Assembly: GCA_028678905.1 (NCBI GenBank)
Contig: JAJRCO010000387.1
Coordinates: 1 to 27,559, forward strand
Reading direction: 5' to 3'
DNA length: 27,559 bases
From: Methanomicrobiales archaeon
GTDB lineage: Archaea > Halobacteriota > Methanomicrobia > Methanomicrobiales > JACTUA01
Position 1 is the first letter of the stretch, and the number at the start of each line of letters is the position of its first letter. The notes beneath the pieces are model-generated. The model saw only the letters and a program-made list of their open reading frames with translations. It was not told where the DNA came from and ran no database searches. Shown here one piece after another: positions 21,403 to 27,559 of this stretch. Both the position numbers and the translations under genes were made by a program.

Positions 21403-22676
21403 GGGATCAGGTGGAAAAGATACTCGGATATGGACCGATCTGCGACCACTGCCTGGGCCGGTTCTTTGGAAAACGCTCCCACGGGCTTTCCAACGATGAA
21501 CGGGGACGTGCGCTGCGCATCAGTCGTGCGCTGCGACACAATCTGCCTTTTGTATCTGAGACACAACCCTGCTGGATCTGCAGCGACTTGTTCACCCATC
21601 TGGACGACTGGGCCGAACGGGCTTGTAGGGCACTCTCTGGTATCGAATATTCGACATTCCTGGTGGGAACAAAAGTTCCTGCGTTGATGGCCGAAAGTGA
21701 GGAGCTGGTCTGGAGCGATCTCGGCCTCTCCGATCCAGAACCCTTCAAGGCTGAAACGAACCGAGAAGTAGGAAAGCGCATCTCCCGGCGCACCGGTAAG
21801 GAAGCCGATATCAGACATCCCCATGTGGTGGTGATTCTCGACCTTGCCGCCGACGCCCTGGCCGTACAGATCAATCCCTTGTTCATCCGCGGGCGTTACT
21901 GCAAATATGAGCGGGGTATCCCCCAGACGCGATGGTTCTGCCGGGAGTGCCACGGAGTAGGGTGCCCCCGCTGTGGGCATAGCGGTAAAATGTACCAGGA
22001 CTCGGTCGAGGAGCTGATTGGACGCCATGTGATTGAGCAGTTCAGTGCGCAGGACGCAATCCTTCACGGGTCAGGCCGCGAGGACATCGATGCCTGCATG
22101 GTAGGAAGCGGGCGTCCCTTCATCATGGAGGCCGTCTCTCCCCGCTTCCGCACGGTTGATCTGGAATCTCTAGCCGAAGAGATCAACCGGTGTGAGGAAG
22201 GGCGGGTCTCGGTGACCCTGGATGGTTTTGTGGACCGCCCGGCTGTGGAAACCATTAAATCGAAACAATCGCATAAAAAGTACAGGATTCTCGTCGAAAT
22301 TGACGGAAGGACATCCCGGGAAGAACTACACGACGCGCTGAACCAGCTTCGGGGGACCATCATATTCCAGAGGACTCCCCGTAGGGTCGCCCACCGAAGG
22401 GCGGACAAAATCAGGGAAAGACAGGTCATCGATATCAAAGAAATGGGTATCGAGAATGACCGGATCCTCATTGAAGTCACCGGCGAAGCAGGGCTGTACA
22501 TCAAGGAGTTAATCTCCGGTGACGAAGGTCGCACCGACCCGAGTCTCTCCGGAATACTCGGTAGAAACGCCCGCGTGACCCGTATCGATGTCCTTCATGT
22601 CGGTTCTCCTGAGGAGAGAGAAGAGTCCCTTCCCCCCAAGGGGAGCGGAGAAGGAGATACGCATGGCACACCATAA
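21393..22676 (+). CDS. pus10: tRNA pseudouridine(54/55) synthase Pus10
   Basis: Pus10 converts uridines 54 and 55 of the tRNA T-loop to pseudouridine. The 427-residue protein has an N-terminal cysteine pair set (C17/C20 in CDHC, C60/C63 in CWIC) expected to bind zinc and a THUMP-like accessory region, a second cysteine group FCRECHGVGCPRCGHSG (about 182-198), and the catalytic domain with the SGREDIDACMVGSGRPF motif, in which D231 is the likely catalytic Asp. The C-terminal ITGEAGLYIKELISGDEGRT-type block (here VTGEAGLYIKELISGDEGRT) is conserved. The last 14 bases overlap rpl21e. The position after trmY links successive steps on one base. Confidence 0.95.
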   Translation: MELRDQVEKILGYGPICDHCLGRFFGKRSHGLSNDERGRALRISRALRHNLPFVSETQPCWICSDLFTHLDDWAERACRALSGIEYSTFLVGTKVPALMAESEELVWSDLGLSDPEPFKAETNREVGKRISRRTGKEADIRHPHVVVILDLAADALAVQINPLFIRGRYCKYERGIPQTRWFCRECHGVGCPRCGHSGKMYQDSVEELIGRHVIEQFSAQDAILHGSGREDIDACMVGSGRPFIMEAVSPRFRTVDLESLAEEINRCEEGRVSVTLDGFVDRPAVETIKSKQSHKKYRILVEIDGRTSREELHDALNQLRGTIIFQRTPRRVAHRRADKIRERQVIDIKEMGIENDRILIEVTGEAGLYIKELISGDEGRTDPSLSGILGRNARVTRIDVLHVGSPEEREESLPPKGSGEGDTHGTP

Positions 22677-22947
22677 CGGACCAAGGAAAAAGACACGCTA
22701 CTTGATGAAAAAGGAACTAAGAAAGAGGGGACTTCCCCCGGTTTCTTCGCTGATCCAGAACTTTGAGATCGGTCAGAAAGTTCATGTGGTCATTGAGCCC
22801 AGTATTCACAAGGGCATGCCCCACCACCGGTTCCATGGGAAGACCGGGACGGTCACCGGCAAGCGGGGACGGGCCTGGGTGCTGGAAGTGATGGACGGCG
22901 ATTCCTGCAAAACCGTAATCGCCCTTCCCCAGCATCTCAAAGCGTAA
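22663..22947 (+). CDS. rpl21e: 50S ribosomal protein L21e
   Basis: The 94-residue basic protein begins MAHHNGPRKKTRYLMKK and has IEPSIHKGMPHHRFHGKTG, followed by GTVTGKRGRAWVLEV, the known L21e blocks. GGAGAAGGAG about ten bases upstream supports the ATG at 22663, inside the end of pus10. The frame is open further upstream but that part is antisense-free pus10 coding. It opens the conserved archaeal string rpl21e, rpo4, DUF655, ksgA. Confidence 0.96.
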   Translation: MAHHNGPRKKTRYLMKKELRKRGLPPVSSLIQNFEIGQKVHVVIEPSIHKGMPHHRFHGKTGTVTGKRGRAWVLEVMDGDSCKTVIALPQHLKA

Positions 22948-22969
22948 CTAGAGACGAGGTGTAACTGGC

Positions 22970-23320
22970 ATGAAAGTAAAGGCACTGATCGCCGAAGAAC
23001 GGATAACGCTTCCGGATCTTAAGGAGGTACTCCTGAAAATCGAGGCGGATCGACGCGATGCGGGAATCGAGATGTCCTACGAGCTGCGCCGGAGTATCGA
23101 ACATGCCAGTCTCCTCTCTAAGAATACACCTGAGAAATCGAGAGCCCTTGTTTCCGAGCTACTGAAGCTCGAGAAGATGAAACCAGACATCGCGTACCGC
23201 ATCGCCACTATCATGCCACGGAGCCGGGACGAGCTGAGAGCGATCTATGCTAAGGAACGCTTCACGCTCACCGGGGAAGAACTGGATACTATCCTCGATC
23301 TCGTCTCGACCCACCTGTAG
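22970..23320 (+). CDS. rpoF: DNA-directed RNA polymerase subunit Rpo4 (Rpb4/RpoF)
   Basis: Rpo4 forms the RNA polymerase stalk with Rpo7, aiding open complex formation and processivity. The 116-residue protein has the expected helical pattern with RITLPDLKEVLLKIEADR and LLKLEKMKPDIAYRIATIMP, then RSRDELRAIYAKE and ERFTLTGEELDTILDLVS. GAGGTG before the ATG at 22970 is the ribosome binding site. The neighbourhood with rpl21e is standard in archaea. Confidence 0.94.
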   Translation: MKVKALIAEERITLPDLKEVLLKIEADRRDAGIEMSYELRRSIEHASLLSKNTPEKSRALVSELLKLEKMKPDIAYRIATIMPRSRDELRAIYAKERFTLTGEELDTILDLVSTHL

Positions 23321-23329
23321 GTGAGGATC

Positions 23330-23890
23330 ATGAAGGCAGAGAAGAAGGAACAGTATGCGGTAGTACTGGATGTCCTCCTGAAGGGGCGATCGGATGACCC
23401 GCGCCCTATCTACAAGCGTGAGCCCCTGATTCAGGGAGTCGGAGTCGAGCAGTTCAAGCTGCTGGAACTTGTTCCCAAAGTGCAGGACATCAAGATCCAC
23501 GAACTTGTGTACATCGGGGATGAGGAGCGGGAAAAGATCGAGCGGGTGAAACGGAGAATCGGTTACGACGATCTCACCCCCACGGCAAAGCTGGAACTTC
23601 CCTTCGCAGTCGAACGCATCGTAATGGAAAATAAGGACCGGTTTGCGGACTTCTTCAACAAAGCGATCTCCATCACCCCCCGGCTGCACATGCTGCATCT
23701 CCTTCCCGGCATCGGGAAAAAGTTAATGTGGGAGATCCTGGAAGAGAGGAACAAAAAACCGTTTTCCTCATTCGAGGATATTGCCCAGCGTATCAAGGCG
23801 ATCTCACATCCCGAGAAGATGATCATTGAGCGGATCTTGGAAGAAATCCGGGATCCTGATACCAAGTACCGCCTGTTCACGGTGAAATGA
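23330..23890 (+). CDS. DUF655 family protein with helix-hairpin-helix region
   Basis: This 186-residue protein belongs to the archaeal DUF655 family of unknown function, probably a nucleic acid-binding protein. The N-terminal part (about 8-65) is an OB-like segment with YAVVLDVLLKGRSDDPRP and KIHELVYIGDEEREKIE. The C-terminal part has a helix-hairpin-helix-like LHLLPGIGKKLMWEILEERN (about 121-140). The GTG at 23321 is part of the ribosome binding site GGTGAGGATC, and the ATG at 23330 is the probable start. The last four bases (ATGA) overlap ksgA. Confidence 0.88.
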   Translation: MKAEKKEQYAVVLDVLLKGRSDDPRPIYKREPLIQGVGVEQFKLLELVPKVQDIKIHELVYIGDEEREKIERVKRRIGYDDLTPTAKLELPFAVERIVMENKDRFADFFNKAISITPRLHMLHLLPGIGKKLMWEILEERNKKPFSSFEDIAQRIKAISHPEKMIIERILEEIRDPDTKYRLFTVK

Positions 23891-24654
23891 GCGCTCCCCA
23901 TGATCAGCATTTTCTCATCGACCCTCGCATAGTGGAACGGATACTTTCTTGCACCGAGGTACACAACCACCGCGTACTGGAGGTCGGCCCCGGTTATGGT
24001 GTTCTCACCCGAGGACTGCTGGGCCGTGGGGCGACCGTCATCGCGGTGGAACTCGATCCCGCCCTCTGCAAGACTATGGCGGCGGCGTTCCCACGAGAGA
24101 TCGAGGACGGGCGTCTTATCCTCATCCAGGGAGATGCGGTCCGCTGTCCCCTCCCCTCGTTCGAAAAAGTAGTCTCCAACCTCCCCTACTCAGTCTCCTC
24201 CCGGATCACTTTCCGTCTGATGGACATCGGTTTTTCCGAAGCGGTCCTCATGTATCAAAAAGAGTTTGCCGAACGGATGATTGCCCCGTTAGGAACTCCT
24301 GCCTGCGGGAGACTCTCGGTGATGGCCCAGACCTATGCCGATATAAAACCCTGCTTCACCGTCTCTCCTCGGGCCTTCTCTCCGATGCCTCCGGTGCATT
24401 CCATGGTGGTACGGATCGTTCCCCACGAGCCCCCCTTCTCGATCAGGGATCGCCGGTTTTATTCCGATGTGGTGAGGGCGCTCTTCTCACACCGGAGAAA
24501 AACGGTGCGCAACGGGCTGAAAAATCTCCGCGGCGCTATCAGTGCCGAACATCTGGATCGGCTGATAGCGGGAGTTCCCGGAGAAATTCTCTCACGCCGC
24601 CCCGAAGAATTACAACTTGAAGAATTTGCGGCGATCGCCAATGCAGGCCTCTAA
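23887..24654 (+). CDS. ksgA: 16S rRNA dimethyladenosine transferase (KsgA/Dim1)
   Basis: KsgA dimethylates two adjacent adenosines in the last helix of 16S rRNA during 30S maturation. The 255-residue enzyme shows QHFLIDPRI (7-15), motif I LEVGPGYGVLT (31-41), AVELDPAL, the catalytic motif NLPYS (98-102), and the C-terminal RNA-binding region with RALFSHRRKTVRNGLKNL and LSRRPEELQLEEF. Nothing is missing. It is the last gene of the long plus-strand cluster. Confidence 0.96.
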   Translation: MSAPHDQHFLIDPRIVERILSCTEVHNHRVLEVGPGYGVLTRGLLGRGATVIAVELDPALCKTMAAAFPREIEDGRLILIQGDAVRCPLPSFEKVVSNLPYSVSSRITFRLMDIGFSEAVLMYQKEFAERMIAPLGTPACGRLSVMAQTYADIKPCFTVSPRAFSPMPPVHSMVVRIVPHEPPFSIRDRRFYSDVVRALFSHRRKTVRNGLKNLRGAISAEHLDRLIAGVPGEILSRRPEELQLEEFAAIANAGL

Positions 24655-24774
24655 TCTTGAAAAAGGATTCCAGGGAATACTCTGTTTCCCAAGGTTTGAC
24701 GGCATGAAATCCGAACAGGGAGTTCAGGACTTTCCCGGAGCGGGACCGAATTCCATTTCGTGTTTGAAGAGCCT
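24655..24774. other. Short convergent gap, no gene seen
   Basis: These 120 bases separate the ends of ksgA and the signal peptidase gene. I see no T-run, hairpin or credible small gene. Confidence 0.6.
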
Positions 24775-25155
24775 CTATTCGGCTCTGCGTGGGACAATAA
24801 ACATCACTTTCCCCTGCACGCGTTCGGGAGAGATGTCGAAAGGATCGATGGCCGTACGGTTATCCCCTTTGGTCCGGACGATCCCATGTTGCATGTCTAC
24901 GATCCGGTGCACGATCAGTGGGAAATCCCCAGTTTCGTCTTGGAGGGGCGACCGGTAGACAATGATATCCCCTATCGCCATTTGCTCGATTCCCAGGGGA
25001 GCTACCGCCACGTAATCCCCCTCGATGATCGTGGGCTCCATGCTCGTACCGACACTGGGATAGAGTGTCATCGGCGGAACTGCACTGAGGATACCGCAGA
25101 TAAGGCCAAAGAGTATGATACCCGCGAGACATATGTTTTTGTACCTCAGTTCCAT
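24775..25155 (-). CDS. Signal peptidase I (Sec11-type)
   Basis: Removes signal peptides from exported proteins at the outer face of the membrane. The protein has 126 residues from the ATG at 25155. One membrane anchor (about 9-28) precedes the catalytic serine S38 in GTSMEPTI, followed by the box IGDIIVYR, the catalytic histidine H83 in LIVHRIVD and KGDNR (96-100). The Ser-His pairing (no lysine) is the archaeal and eukaryotic Sec11 type. It is short, lacking a second C-terminal membrane helix. The frame is open upstream to 25251, but GGTGCTGGT precedes the chosen ATG. It sits inverted between ksgA and hemK, which are usually neighbours. Confidence 0.9.
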   Translation of the reverse strand: MELRYKNICLAGIILFGLICGILSAVPPMTLYPSVGTSMEPTIIEGDYVAVAPLGIEQMAIGDIIVYRSPLQDETGDFPLIVHRIVDMQHGIVRTKGDNRTAIDPFDISPERVQGKVMFIVPRRAE

Positions 25156-25216
25156 ACCAGCACCATCGGTTCCGATCAAGCCTTGGCTCAGGCAGAAATC
25201 CGATAATAGCGGACCC

Positions 25217-25232
25217 GGCATATATTTTTTTT
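25217..25232 (-). promoter_or_regulatory. TATA box for the signal peptidase gene
   Basis: The minus strand reads AAAAAAAATATATGCC. Transcription would start near 25197, giving a leader of about 40 bases that holds the GGTGCTGGT ribosome binding site. Confidence 0.55.
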
Positions 25233-25276
25233 GCTGATAAGGTGCCCACAATTCTCCGCATCAGTCTTCGAGAAAA

Positions 25277-25299
25277 AGGAAATTCGATCCGGATTTCCT
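25277..25299. promoter_or_regulatory. Nine-base-pair inverted repeat between signal peptidase and hemK-like genes
   Basis: AGGAAATTC (25277-25285) pairs with GGATTTCCT (25291-25299), one of the pairs being G-T, around five bases. It lies about 45 bases upstream of the signal peptidase TATA box and 78 bases before the hemK-like start. It could be an operator or a chance repeat. Confidence 0.25.
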
Positions 25300-25376
25300 G
25301 ATCATTCAAGGGAAATCAACTAGATTCCGCAATATTTCATCAGGTAACGAATCCATTCTAACCCAGGTGATCCGTC

Positions 25377-25946
25377 CTGCAGCCTCCGCATCCAGAATAC
25401 GGGGATATCTACCCAGTCAGGGAGGATACTCTTCTTCTCCTGGAGGCAGCATCAGAGGAAATCCGCCCTTCAGACCAGGTCTTGGAGGTCGGGGTGGGGA
25501 GCGGATATATCGCCCGGCGACTCCAGGGAAATGTTGCCTGGATCGTTACCACAGATATAAGTCCGTATGCGGTGCTGAAGGTTAAGGAAGCGAACGTCGA
25601 TGTACTCCGAACCGACCTGCTGGCGGGGATCTGTGGCGCTTTCGACCTGATTCTGTTCAACCCGCCGTATCTCCCCACCCAGCCGGATGAGCGGATTGCC
25701 GACTGGCTGGAGTACGCCTTGGATGGGGGGCCAACCGGCCGCGAGGTGATAACGAGATTTGCAGGGCAGGCCGGTTCGGTACTCAAAGAACAGGGACGCA
25801 TTCTCCTTGTCATCTCAAGCCTCACCGGTCAAAAAGAGGTAGAGCGCCTCTTTGAACACCGGGGATTTACTGGACAGATCGTGAAGGAGACGGAGATAGA
25901 AGGGGAAGTACTGTTCGTCTACCGGTTTCGCAAGATCTCTCCCTGA
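25377..25946 (+). CDS. HemK/Mtq2-like methyltransferase (release factor type), apparent non-AUG start
   Basis: This SAM-dependent N5-glutamine methyltransferase probably modifies the GGQ loop of archaeal release factor aRF1, acting with a Trm112-like partner. The visible motifs are YPVREDTLLLLEAA (the substrate-recognition segment), VLEVGVGSGYIA (motif I) and LFNPPYLP (motif IV). The first canonical start in frame is TTG 25482, but conserved residues lie upstream of it. In frame upstream there is only CTG 25377, preceded by the perfect GGTGATC ribosome binding site (25366-25372), after which comes a TGA stop at 25368-25370. Starting at the CTG gives 189 residues, normal for archaeal HemK proteins. 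A frameshift is another explanation. The exact start remains uncertain. Confidence 0.75.
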   Translation: MQPPHPEYGDIYPVREDTLLLLEAASEEIRPSDQVLEVGVGSGYIARRLQGNVAWIVTTDISPYAVLKVKEANVDVLRTDLLAGICGAFDLILFNPPYLPTQPDERIADWLEYALDGGPTGREVITRFAGQAGSVLKEQGRILLVISSLTGQKEVERLFEHRGFTGQIVKETEIEGEVLFVYRFRKISP

Positions 25947-26101
25947 TCGGGCTCCGCATTTCGAAAATCCATGTTCACACCGTGGAATTTATCCGTCCTG
26001 TTCTCAACATACTAGTATCGGGTGTGTCGGGAACTTACCCTATCTATCCCGTCGAAAAGCGGTCGATATTCAATAATATCTTGCAGAGATCAGTGATCCA
26101 G

Positions 26102-27007
26102 ATGCCCCACCAGTGCACCCGCTGTGAGAAGACCTACGATGATGGATCGACCGCGATCCTGGGAGGATGCCCCGCATGCGGAGGCAAGGAATTCCGCCAT
26201 TTGAGAGTCCAGGACCGGAAATGGGGAGAGGGACAATCGGTCAATTATTATATCGGGGCAAGGGAGAAAATATCAGTACTCCATCGTGGCACAGCTATGG
26301 GAATCCTGAGCAACATTTTTCGGCCTAATATCGAGAAGTTGAAGAAACAGAGGGACATCCCGCGCCTGATTCGGGCGCTCCACCACCGCGACTGGCACGT
26401 GCGGATGGATGCGGTGGAGGCACTCGGTCTCCTCGCAGATGAAACCGCGGTTCCCGCCCTGATCGAGGTCCTGAAGGATGAATCGAAGCATGTCCGTCGT
26501 GAAGCGGCCATTACTCTGGGAGGGCTTGGGGACAAGCGGGCGATCGAGCCCCTGATACATGCCCTCAAATCTGAATGGGACGAAAGTGAGACTTCGTTCA
26601 TCGAAGCGATAGAACGGCTCGGAGAACGCACCAGTATCCAGCCTCTGATCAAGGCGTATAAATACCGGAGTAAATGGGTCCGAGGGGAAGAAGACGAATC
26701 GCTGGGGAAGATCCAGGATGTGATGCGGACCGAACCGGCGGTCACAGTGCTGCGCGATGAAGAGAAGACGCTCGAATGGGAGTCGGAATTCTTGCAGCGA
26801 ATAGGGGACGCTCGGGAGATCGAGCCGATCATCGAAGCGCTGAACTACGAGACTGCGCTTACCCGCTGGAGAGAATCCTTTATCCGCGATCGACTCGAAC
26901 GGCAGGAACCCGTTCCGGAAACACCAGCCAGTGGACTGCTTTCCGGGGAGGACGAAGTATCAGGCGATACGTCTCTCGATTTTATTAAGAAGAAAGCGAT
27001 CAAATAA
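26102..27007 (+). CDS. Zinc-ribbon (OapC/ArvC-like) plus HEAT-repeat protein
   Basis: The 301-residue frame has two parts. Residues 1-30 form a zinc ribbon: MPHQCTRCEKTYDDGS with C5/C8, then GGCPACGGKEF with C23/C26, the layout of the N-terminal domain in archaeal OapC/ArvC-like proteins. Residues about 66-301 carry PBS-lyase/HEAT repeats, such as WHVRMDAVEALGLLADETAV, KHVRREAAITLGGLGDKRAI and two degenerate copies near 185-260. The repeat part starts with an internal ATG (26297, MGILSNIFRPNIEKL), typical of a free-standing HEAT protein, and a TATA-like ATTATTATAT lies at 26244-26253. So this may be one fusion protein or a short degraded ribbon gene in frame with a HEAT gene. GTGATCC precedes the ATG at 26102. 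Confidence 0.7.
   Translation: MPHQCTRCEKTYDDGSTAILGGCPACGGKEFRHLRVQDRKWGEGQSVNYYIGAREKISVLHRGTAMGILSNIFRPNIEKLKKQRDIPRLIRALHHRDWHVRMDAVEALGLLADETAVPALIEVLKDESKHVRREAAITLGGLGDKRAIEPLIHALKSEWDESETSFIEAIERLGERTSIQPLIKAYKYRSKWVRGEEDESLGKIQDVMRTEPAVTVLRDEEKTLEWESEFLQRIGDAREIEPIIEALNYETALTRWRESFIRDRLERQEPVPETPASGLLSGEDEVSGDTSLDFIKKKAIK
26244..26253 (+). promoter_or_regulatory. Possible internal promoter for the HEAT-repeat part
   Basis: ATTATTATAT lies inside the linker of the zinc-ribbon/HEAT frame, 44 bases before the internal ATG at 26297. The distance fits a short leader. It could be a coincidence of codon use in a low-complexity stretch. Confidence 0.25.
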
Positions 27008-27245
27008 CGATACCGCAGACCTGTTGTCCCAGAAGGGATACGCCCGGAGCCCTGAATACTTTAATTATGGTTAGAGCGGAAATGATTGGGAAAGACAGCG
27101 TGGTATTTCTGTTATTTTTCTCGCACGATACACACGATGCGGGATTCTCCGTCCGTAGATATCCTGGTTTTTCGTCACCTGCCGAAATCTAGAGATGCCT
27201 GTTCTCATGGTTCCTTTTCAGCGGCGCGCCTGGATTATGGCGTAA
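27008..27245. other. Non-coding gap with no gene seen
   Basis: No ribosome binding site plus credible frame is found in these 238 bases on either strand. A TATA-like TTTAATTATGG occurs near 27060. Short T-runs are present near 27110 and 27170. No stable hairpin stands out. Confidence 0.5.
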
Positions 27246-27282
27246 TTTTTTTATATATCTTTTGCATTCATGGAGTGAGGTG
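27246..27282 (+). promoter_or_regulatory. TATA box and ribosome binding site of the superoxide reductase gene
   Basis: TTTATATATC (27250-27259) is a strong TATA box. GAGGTG (27277-27282) is the ribosome binding site, five bases before the ATG at 27288. The TATA to ATG distance implies a very short leader. Confidence 0.55.
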
Positions 27283-27287
27283 TTATA

Positions 27288-27559
27288 ATGGAAATGAAAG
27301 ATCTCGGTGCACTTATCTACACCTATGACATGGCAGCTGGAGAGGCTCTGGGAAAAAGGGAGAGCCACACGCCAAAGATTGAATCCCCCGCCACCGCAAA
27401 AGCGGGAGAAATGGTAACGGTCAAAGTAAGCGTGGGACCCCACCCCAATACTCTGGAGCATTCCATCCGCTGGATCAAACTGTTCTTCATGGAAGAAGGA
27501 AGAGCATTCAATCCCGTCGCTCTAGGAAAAGCCGGATTCAACCCAGGAACCACCGATCC
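27288..27559 (+). CDS. Superoxide reductase (class II, desulfoferrodoxin-like SORL domain), 3' end outside the window
   Basis: Superoxide reductase converts superoxide to hydrogen peroxide using a mononuclear iron centre, protecting anaerobes without releasing oxygen. About 90 residues are visible. Iron ligand histidines lie in ESHTPKIE (about 25-32) and in the GPHPNTLEHSIRWIKLFF block (about 50-67), with the conserved proline-lysine neighbourhood. No N-terminal desulforedoxin domain precedes it, so this is the neelaredoxin (1Fe) type. The last Cys and His ligands lie beyond the window. The ATG at 27288 follows GAGGTG; a second in-frame ATG is three codons on. Confidence 0.88.
   Translation, partial: MEMKDLGALIYTYDMAAGEALGKRESHTPKIESPATAKAGEMVTVKVSVGPHPNTLEHSIRWIKLFFMEEGRAFNPVALGKAGFNPGTTD

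Noticed and set aside
25252..25376. tRNA-like pairing near 25281-25300 (TTCGATCC resembles a T-arm)
   Set aside because: No acceptor, D or anticodon arms can be built around it; the stem is only a nine-pair hairpin.
1..27559. CRISPR array, insertion sequence, phage or toxin-antitoxin system
   Set aside because: No regularly spaced repeats, transposase motifs, integrase or paired toxin gene were found; the RHH gene has no toxin next to it.

Overview
The window is archaeal chromosome, most likely from a methanogen of the order Methanomicrobiales (Methanoregulaceae or Methanosphaerula-like); the order-level placement is inference. The archaeal assignment is firm. The window carries ribosomal proteins S19e, L39e, L31e, L18Ae and L21e, aIF1, aIF6, PDCD5, prefoldin alpha, RNase P subunit Rnp4, RNA polymerase subunit Rpo4, TrmY, Pus10, archaeal SRP54/FtsY and a Sec11-type signal peptidase. 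Ribosome binding sites of the GGTGATC type (complementary to the archaeal 16S 3' end) and AT-rich TATA boxes recur. I see no methanogenesis genes, tRNAs, rRNAs, insertion sequences, phage genes or CRISPR arrays.

Layout. 1-3 kb: the end of a type IV pilus/archaellum-like assembly operon (a secretion ATPase cut by the window edge, then two separate GspF/TadC-type membrane proteins), closed by a T-run, then about 250 bases of non-coding DNA with a strong hairpin. 3.2-5.3 kb (minus): translation factor aIF1 and a compact B12-dependent (class II) ribonucleotide reductase, divergent from a small ribbon-helix-helix regulator. 5.3-13.3 kb: a mosaic of single genes on both strands: two cysteine-rich small proteins, a sugar nucleotidyltransferase, a CBS-ParB-like protein, a membrane-anchored FKBP-like protein, a thioredoxin, an HVO_0476-type zinc protein, a DUF371 protein, exonuclease VII (XseA/XseB) and a TIM-barrel epimerase/isomerase. 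13.35-15.8 kb: a CNNM/CorC-type membrane protein, PurN, Rnp4 and a CRM/YhbY RNA-binding protein, tightly packed.

15.9-24.65 kb is one long information-processing and protein-targeting cluster on the plus strand: rps19e, PDCD5, rpl39e, rpl31e, aIF6, rpl18a, prefoldin alpha, ftsY, srp54, trmY, pus10, rpl21e, rpo4, DUF655, ksgA. Most junctions overlap or nearly touch. It couples ribosome assembly and 60S-type subunit maturation with co-translational targeting (SRP54 plus its receptor FtsY) and with tRNA position 54 modification (Pus10 makes pseudouridine, TrmY methylates it). The archaeal neighbourhood ksgA-hemK is interrupted by a signal peptidase gene on the opposite strand. 25.4-27.6 kb: a HemK/Mtq2-like methyltransferase that lacks a canonical start codon, a zinc-ribbon plus HEAT-repeat protein, and the start of a superoxide reductase gene cut by the window edge.

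I did not find a clearly new multi-gene system. The observations I rate highest are the non-AUG start of the HemK-like gene, the zinc-ribbon/HEAT junction with a possible internal promoter, the RHH regulator facing ribonucleotide reductase across an inverted repeat, and the SRP54 G3 motif reading DTQGR.
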